Positions 59,797 through 64,000 of a stretch of 64,000 bases of DNA are shown in pieces. Below the pieces are notes generated by a model. That model did no database searches. It was not told the DNA's origin and worked only from the letters and a program-made list of their open reading frames with translations. This DNA comes from Halobacterium zhouii. Its GTDB lineage: Archaea > Halobacteriota > Halobacteria > Halobacteriales > Halobacteriaceae. The stretch is taken from positions 124,001-188,000 of the forward strand of contig NZ_CP089593.1 in the NCBI RefSeq assembly GCF_021249405.1. Direction: 5' to 3'. The position numbers and the translations under genes were made by a program. The first letter of the stretch is position 1. Every line of letters starts with the position of its first letter.

Positions 59797-59853
59797 CTAC
59801 TGTTCAAACCCGTCTTCGAACACGAACGTCCCGTTACGCTGCACGACCTTCGC
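59797..59853 (-). pseudogene. C-terminal scrap of an M29 aminopeptidase gene
   Basis: On the minus strand the last 18 codons of an aminopeptidase remain, reading AKVVQRNGTFVFEDGFEQ then TAG. The intact paralogues end EVVQRNGTFRWEDGFEG (5176) and EVVQRDGTFRFEDGFEE (60054). Nothing of the rest of the gene is visible upstream; terminator-like sequence adjoins it on both sides. Confidence 0.8.
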
Positions 59854-59967
59854 GTACCTTTTTCCGCCGCTCACTCCGTTCGCCTCGCAAAAATCTACGC
59901 CGGGAGGCCGATGGTCTCCCGAGCCCTGTTTCATTGCGTTCAACAGGACGCTAAAAAACCGCGACGG
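59851..59967. repeat. second element copy plus hairpin module shared with the 5.0-5.2 kb flank
   Basis: GCGTACCTTTTTCCG...GCAAAAATCTACG is followed by hairpin CGGGAGGCC...GGTCTCCCG (about 59903-59923), GAGCCCTGTTTCATTGCG and GACGCTAAAAAACCGC. Order and sequence match 5037-5175 next to the first M29 gene. Confidence 0.7.
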
Positions 59968-59988
59968 CTACTCCTCGGACCCGTCCTC
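59968..59988 (-). pseudogene. second, six-codon M29 C-terminal scrap
   Basis: Minus-strand EDGSEE then TAG differs by one base from the end of the intact gene at 60054 (EDGFEE, TAG). It lies 65 bp downstream of that gene's real stop codon, suggesting duplication of the gene end. Confidence 0.6.
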
Positions 59989-60017
59989 ACGGCTCACTGC
60001 GTTCGCCGTTCGGATTT

Positions 60018-60053
60018 CGTGGTTCTCGCTCGTTTCACTCGCTCCGAACCACG
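60018..60053 (-). terminator. stem-loop directly after the second M29 stop codon
   Basis: Stem CGTGGTTC (60018-60025)/GAACCACG (60046-60053) abuts the stop codon. Same stem and position relative to the stop as at 45538-45581. Confidence 0.55.
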
Positions 60054-61145
60054 CTACTCCTCGAACCCGTCCTCGAATCGGAAGGTACCGTCGCGCTGGA
60101 CGACCTCGCCGTCGACCTCGATGTACGAGTCCTCCGCCATGTCGACGATCATGTCGAGGTGGGTGGCGGACTCGTTCTTCGGTTGGCCCTCGGGCACCGT
60201 CTCGTCGATGGCCTTCCCGATTGCCAGGTGGATGGTGTCGCCCATCTTCTCGTCGAACAGCATGTTGTACGTGAACTCGTCGATGTCGCGGTTCATCCCG
60301 ATGCCGAGTTCGCCGAGTCTGCGCGCGCCCTCGTCGGTGTCGAGGACGGCGGCGAGCACGTCGGCGTGCTGGTCGGCGTCGTAATCGACGACCACGCCGT
60401 CCTCGAACTCGAGGGACGCGTTCTGGACCTCGCGTCCCCGCGTCATCACCGGCTTGTCGAACAGTACTTCGCCCTCGACGCTGTCCGGAACGGGCGCGGT
60501 GAACACCTCGCCGCCGGGGAGGTTCGTCTTCCCGTCGTCGTTGACCGTGTTCATTCCGGCGACGCTCATCGTGATGTCGGTGGTGTCCCCGGAGACGATG
60601 CGGACCTCCTCTGCGGGGTCGAGAATCTCGACCATCTGGGCCTGGAACTCGCGCTGGGCCGCCCAGTCCTTGTTCACGGCGTCGTAGACGAACTCCTCGT
60701 ATGCCGCCGTGGACATCTCCGCCTTCTGGGCGTACCCCTGCGAGGGGTACTGGGTGCCACACCAGCGCTTCCCCAGGCGGATCTCCTGAACCTCCTTCTG
60801 GGCCTTCCCGTACTCGGCCATGATGTCGGGCGACAGGTCACCCATCTCGTTGACGTTCGTCGCGCTCCGGACTCCGATGTAGACGTCCATCCCCTCGTAC
60901 AGGCCTTTCACGTGCTCGGGAACGCTGAACTTCTCGGGGTCCGAGTGCTGGAGGAGCTCGCGAGACGCGCGGGGGTTGGTCCCCACCCACACCGGCTTCG
61001 CGTCGCGCTCTCCACAGAGTCGGTACAGGGCGGTGACGAGCTCCTCGGCCTCCGAAGGCGCGTTGATGACGACGTGGTCGCCCTCTTCGATTTCGGTGGA
61101 GTGCTCGACGATGACCTCGGCGTGCTGGCGGACTCGCGGATCCAT
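60054..61145 (-). CDS. M29-family aminopeptidase (second paralogue)
   Basis: The 363-residue protein has the M29 metal-site motifs PGGEVFTAPVPDSVEGEVLFD, LGELGIGMN, MLFDEKMGDTIHLAIG and THLDMIVDMAEDSYIEVDGE. It differs from the copy at 5176 throughout, so the duplication of the genes themselves is old, yet the 3' flanks remain similar. A TTTAGGG TATA-like element (minus strand, about 61168-61174) lies 25 bp before the ATG, suggesting a leaderless mRNA. The gene diverges from the AIR-synthase-like gene. Confidence 0.87.
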   Translation of the reverse strand: MDPRVRQHAEVIVEHSTEIEEGDHVVINAPSEAEELVTALYRLCGERDAKPVWVGTNPRASRELLQHSDPEKFSVPEHVKGLYEGMDVYIGVRSATNVNEMGDLSPDIMAEYGKAQKEVQEIRLGKRWCGTQYPSQGYAQKAEMSTAAYEEFVYDAVNKDWAAQREFQAQMVEILDPAEEVRIVSGDTTDITMSVAGMNTVNDDGKTNLPGGEVFTAPVPDSVEGEVLFDKPVMTRGREVQNASLEFEDGVVVDYDADQHADVLAAVLDTDEGARRLGELGIGMNRDIDEFTYNMLFDEKMGDTIHLAIGKAIDETVPEGQPKNESATHLDMIVDMAEDSYIEVDGEVVQRDGTFRFEDGFEE

Positions 61146-61180
61146 ACGTCGTCGTGGCGGACAGCGCCCTAAACCGTTTC

Positions 61181-61196
61181 CAGAACGGCCGTTCTG
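61181..61196. promoter_or_regulatory. 16-bp perfect palindrome in divergent promoter region
   Basis: CAGAACGGCCGTTCTG sits between the divergent M29 and AIR-synthase-like genes, just upstream of the M29 TATA-like element. A dimeric regulator site is plausible. Confidence 0.5.
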
Positions 61197-61256
61197 TAAC
61201 TCTGGTTATGGTTGTGGATGGCTGGGCTACTTGTGGGACCGCCACCAAGCACCGCC

Positions 61257-62294
61257 ATGGACCCCGGCAAGGCCGACCGTTCGTTCTTCGAGGAGCACGT
61301 CTTCCAGCGAACGGGGGCGGACCGCGAGGACGTCCGCCTCGGGCCGACCTACGGCGCGGATTTCGGCGCGATAGACGTCGGCGGGCGCGTCGTCGCGCTC
61401 GCCAGCGACCCCGTGTTCGTGCTCCGCGACCTGGGAATCGAGCGCGCGGCGTGGTACGCGTTCCACATCTGCGTCAGCGACGTTGCACTCTCCGGCCTGC
61501 CGCCGACGCACCTCGCGGTCGACCTGAACCTCCCGCCCGACACCACGGACGAGACGTTCGACGCCATCTGGTCGGTGTTCGACCGTGAAGCCCGGAACCT
61601 CGGGACGAGCATCGTCACCGGCCACACGGGCACCTACGAGGGATGTGCGTTCCCGACTGTTGGCGGCGCGACGGCGCTCGCGGTCGGCGACCCCGAGGAC
61701 GTCGTCTACCCGACTGGCGCGCGCCCCGGCGACCGCGTGGTCGTCACGAAGGGACCGGCAGTCGAGTCGGCGGGGATGCTCGCCGTGTTGTTCGGCGACG
61801 ACCTGCCGCTTGCCGGGTCGACCGTCGACGCCGCCCGCGAGCGCTTCGAGGAGGCGAGCCCGGTCCGGGACGCGCTCACCGCAGCGGCCGCGGGCGGCGT
61901 CACCGCGATGCACGACGCGACCGAGCGCGGCCTCGCCAACGGCTTCCACGAACTCGCGGCGGCGAGCGGCGTCCGCCTCGCGGTCGAACGCGACGCGGTG
62001 CCCGTCGGCGACGGCGTCCGCGAGGTCTGTGACTACTTCGGCATCGACCCGTGGACGGCTTCCAGCGAGGGAACAGTCGTGATGGCCGTCGACCCGGACG
62101 CCGTCGCCGGCGTCCTCGACGCGCTCGCTGGGGAGGGCGTCCGTGCCGCCGACGTGGGAGCGGTCGAGGAGCGCCGGGACGCCGGCAGCGCGCTGGCTGC
62201 GGTCACAGTCGATGGAGACCCCCTTCCGGAACCCGACTCGGACCCGCTCTGGGGCGCCTACGAGACCGGACTGGAGCGATTCAGAAAGACGTAG
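61257..62294 (+). CDS. AIR-synthase-related (PurM/HypE-like) protein
   Basis: The 345-residue protein has the PurM-superfamily layout: TYGADFGAIDVGGRVVALASDPV (ATP-site N-terminal strand), ICVSDVALSGLPPTHLAVDLNLP, GHTGTYEGCAFPTVGGATALAVG and PGDRVVVTKGPAVESAGMLAVL in order. The C-terminal half carries TAMHDATERGLANGFHELAAASG. It resembles the archaeal HypE/thiamine-phosphate-kinase-like branch; no hyp or pur gene is nearby, so its substrate is open. ATG 61257 (MDPGKADRSFFEEHV) is preferred over 61212. Confidence 0.75.
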   Translation: MDPGKADRSFFEEHVFQRTGADREDVRLGPTYGADFGAIDVGGRVVALASDPVFVLRDLGIERAAWYAFHICVSDVALSGLPPTHLAVDLNLPPDTTDETFDAIWSVFDREARNLGTSIVTGHTGTYEGCAFPTVGGATALAVGDPEDVVYPTGARPGDRVVVTKGPAVESAGMLAVLFGDDLPLAGSTVDAARERFEEASPVRDALTAAAAGGVTAMHDATERGLANGFHELAAASGVRLAVERDAVPVGDGVREVCDYFGIDPWTASSEGTVVMAVDPDAVAGVLDALAGEGVRAADVGAVEERRDAGSALAAVTVDGDPLPEPDSDPLWGAYETGLERFRKT

Positions 62295-62342
62295 GCCGTC
62301 GCTTTTCGGAGGGCGTGGACCGTCGCTGTACGGGCCGTCGCG

Positions 62343-63587
62343 TCACGCCGTGACGGTGACGTTCCCCGAAACCGTCGCGTTCGCCACGAACCGCTCGCCG
62401 CCAGCGAGCACGACGACGGTGCGGTCGTCCACGCGCACCGTGCGGTACGCGTACCCCGGGTTGTCCGTCCACGAGGCGTTCCTCGCGACGGCCGCGAACT
62501 CGTCGGCGTCCGTCGCCGAGTCCCAGCGAGTCACCCACGCGGCGGACTGCTCGACCCAGGACGTGGCGCCCGCGTCGGTGGGTTCGAACAGCACCACGCG
62601 GTCGTTCCCCCACCCCTCGCTCGCGGCGACGGCGCGCTCTCTCGCGACCAGGTCCCGGAGCACAATCCGCGTGACGAGTTCGCCGGCCCGCCCCGTGAGC
62701 GAGCGAACCCGTCGGTGGTTCTCGGTCTCCGCGTCGACGTCCAGGGCCACGGGTTTCTCGCGAACGTCGGGGTGGAGCACCGCCTCGGTGGTGTCGGGCG
62801 CGTCGTCGTAGACGCTCGCGAGTTCGGTCGGGTTATCGACGGTGGCGTTCACGTACCGAGCGCCGAAGCGGTACTGGCCGAGCGAGAGGCGGTCCCCCGA
62901 GGACCCGTTCGCGTACTGCGCGGCGATTCGTTCGGACTGGAGCGTGGCGTTCGGGAGGTGCTCGCGGGTGTACGCGTCGGTCGCGTACACCGCGCCGCCC
63001 TCCACGAGTGCGCCGTGCGCGAGTCGCTCGTCGAGGGGGACGGTGGACAGCGAGAAGCCGCCGAACCACGGCACCATCTCCGTGCGGACCTGCGCGACGT
63101 GCACGAACTCGTGGGCGAGCACCTGCTCGACGCGCTGCGGGGTCGCGCCCGCGGGCGAGACGTACACCGACCCGGTCAGCGTCGTGAGTCCCGCCGGCTG
63201 GTCCGGGTCGAGGCTCGGGTTCGCCACGCCGAACAGCCGGAAGAACGCCACGCTGCTCACGTCCGCGGACTTGTACGCCGAGAGATCGCGCACCGTGACG
63301 GTGGTGCCCGCGAACTCCGCGCCGAGCAGCGTCTGGGTTCGCTCGAACGTCCGGTTCGCGTTCACGTCGAGATGTCCGTTCTGGACGACGACGCCGTCGG
63401 GCGCCGCGCTCTGCCAGTCGGTGTCGTCCGGCGGGTCGTTCGCGTCAGCCGTGGCGCCGTCGTCGGGGCCGTCGACGGCCGCCGAGCCGCCGCCTGGCGC
63501 GACCGGAGCGTTGCCGACGGGCGCGGCACAACCGGCGAGTACGAGGAGCGCGGCGAGAGCGACGGGCGCGAAGCGACCGCTAGTCAT
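62343..63587 (-). CDS. Hvo_1808-type surface lipoprotein with HExxH motif
   Basis: The 414-residue protein has an N-terminal signal and lipobox LAGC (Cys19), a Gly/Ala/Asp-rich linker (about 25-60) and the zinc-binding-like HEFVH in EQVLAHEFVHVAQVRTE (about 165). A second conserved block with GGAVYATDAYTREHLP and a beta-rich C terminus follow. It is the same family as the truncated protein at the left edge of the window, with the same HExxH placement relative to an acidic beta-rich tail. The start at 63587 (MTSGRFAPVALAALL) is set by the signal peptide. Confidence 0.72.
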   Translation of the reverse strand: MTSGRFAPVALAALLVLAGCAAPVGNAPVAPGGGSAAVDGPDDGATADANDPPDDTDWQSAAPDGVVVQNGHLDVNANRTFERTQTLLGAEFAGTTVTVRDLSAYKSADVSSVAFFRLFGVANPSLDPDQPAGLTTLTGSVYVSPAGATPQRVEQVLAHEFVHVAQVRTEMVPWFGGFSLSTVPLDERLAHGALVEGGAVYATDAYTREHLPNATLQSERIAAQYANGSSGDRLSLGQYRFGARYVNATVDNPTELASVYDDAPDTTEAVLHPDVREKPVALDVDAETENHRRVRSLTGRAGELVTRIVLRDLVARERAVAASEGWGNDRVVLFEPTDAGATSWVEQSAAWVTRWDSATDADEFAAVARNASWTDNPGYAYRTVRVDDRTVVVLAGGERFVANATVSGNVTVTA

Positions 63588-63680
63588 ACTCGTCGTTGTG
63601 CGAGCGCTCACTAACTGGTTGCGGTCGGTCTCACGGGCAGTCTTCAGATCAGCCGTTGTAACTAATTTCGTCAGTGGCAA

Positions 63681-63913
63681 CGCCTGCAAGCCCTCGGCTG
63701 GCTACGCTCCCGCGGCTCGCTGTGCGCGTTCGCTCCCGTTGGTCGCTCTCGTGCTTGCTTCGTCCTCAGAAACGCGAAGCGTTTCTGATGTGCGAACGAG
63801 ACGCCGACGGCGTCTCGTCAACGCCGGGGTTCGCGTAGCCAGCCTCGCCCTTGCAATCCACCAGGCGACCGGCTGTGTCACTGGCCGACACAGCCGGTCG
63901 CTGCCTTGTATTT
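63681..63913. repeat. element C: structured region distantly like elements A and B
   Basis: An enclosing stem GGCTGGCTACGC/GCGTAGCCAGCC (63696-63707/63833-63844) surrounds GGCTCGCTGTGCGC, TGCTTGCTTCGTC, hairpin CAGAAACG/CGTTTCTG (63767-63787) and hairpin GAGACGCC/GGCGTCTC (63798-63816). It is followed by CGCCCTTGCAATCCACC and a perfect 14-bp hairpin CGACCGGCTGTGTC/GACACAGCCGGTCG (63866-63900). Order of modules parallels elements A and B. The rest of 63588-64000 has no gene that I can support. Confidence 0.6.
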
Positions 63914-64000
63914 GAACAGTGCCGTCGCACGCCCCTGAATACGTACGGAAGCCGACGTTCGGACCGCTAGCTCCGGGTGGTGGCCGCCAGCTCCCGCCAG

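Overview
This 64 kb window comes from a halophilic archaeon (class Halobacteria). The DNA is GC-rich and the proteins are strongly acidic. Several genes have leaderless promoters with a TATA box 20-30 bp before the start codon. The window holds an archaeal RNase P RNA, an archaeal 20S proteasome alpha subunit, SUI1/aIF1, Sec61-beta, coenzyme F420 genes, an archaellum-type protein and a halolysin. I cannot fix the genus. Gene density is high, most genes are single-copy chromosomal housekeeping genes, and I see no prophage, CRISPR array or intact transposon.

Layout. 1-5 kb: 5'-truncated HExxH surface protein, nicotinate phosphoribosyltransferase, AMMECR1 protein, rnpB, Glu-rich secreted repeat protein. 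5-9.5 kb: M29 aminopeptidase, DUF4385, valS. 9.5-13.1 kb: an iron/siderophore- or cobalamin-type ABC importer (lipoprotein, permease, ATPase) with three DtxR-like palindromes at its promoters. 13-20.9 kb: ABC exporter, a TnpB-like protein that has lost catalytic residues, 6-phosphogluconate dehydrogenase, DJ-1/PfpI protein, membrane-anchored ferredoxin, MATE exporter. 20.9-28.6 kb: tRNA-Arg(CCG), ArlG-like protein, degenerate RecA-like protein, corA, dUTPase, halolysin, aconitase. 28.6-33.4 kb: GNAT acetyltransferase, DUF5810/DUF5809, S66 peptidase, Nudix, rhodanese, aIF1. 33.4-38 kb: zinc ribbon, MoxR, DUF58 and transglutaminase operon. 38-42 kb: F420-dependent oxidoreductase with cofE, phosphoesterase, engB. 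42-50 kb: SIMPL protein, two tandem TIGR00341 membrane proteins, NOG1-type GTPase, two HTH regulators, secG-pdxT-DUF151-hisE cluster, thioredoxin. 50.6-58.8 kb: SLC13/TrkA-C transporter, mutS, nucS, DsbA-like protein, probable RNA polymerase epsilon, thioredoxin-like protein. 58.9-64 kb: psmA, second M29 aminopeptidase with gene remnants, AIR-synthase-like protein, second HExxH surface lipoprotein.

The most unusual content is between genes. (1) Two long nested inverted-repeat elements, A (about 30239-30589) and B (about 52507-52730), share an identically sized 62-bp central hairpin. They carry three arm copies whose 12-bp stems differ in sequence but stay paired, the pattern expected of a structured RNA. 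A distant relative (C) lies at 63.7-63.9 kb. (2) Four copies of a promoter-bearing repeat of about 45 bp flank the dsbA-like gene. (3) A family of T-run/hairpin/A-run elements abuts gene ends. (4) C-terminal scraps of M29 aminopeptidase genes and homologous 3' flanks record recombination between two M29 loci 54 kb apart. (5) The intact but probably nuclease-dead TnpB relative is a candidate RNA-guided regulator.
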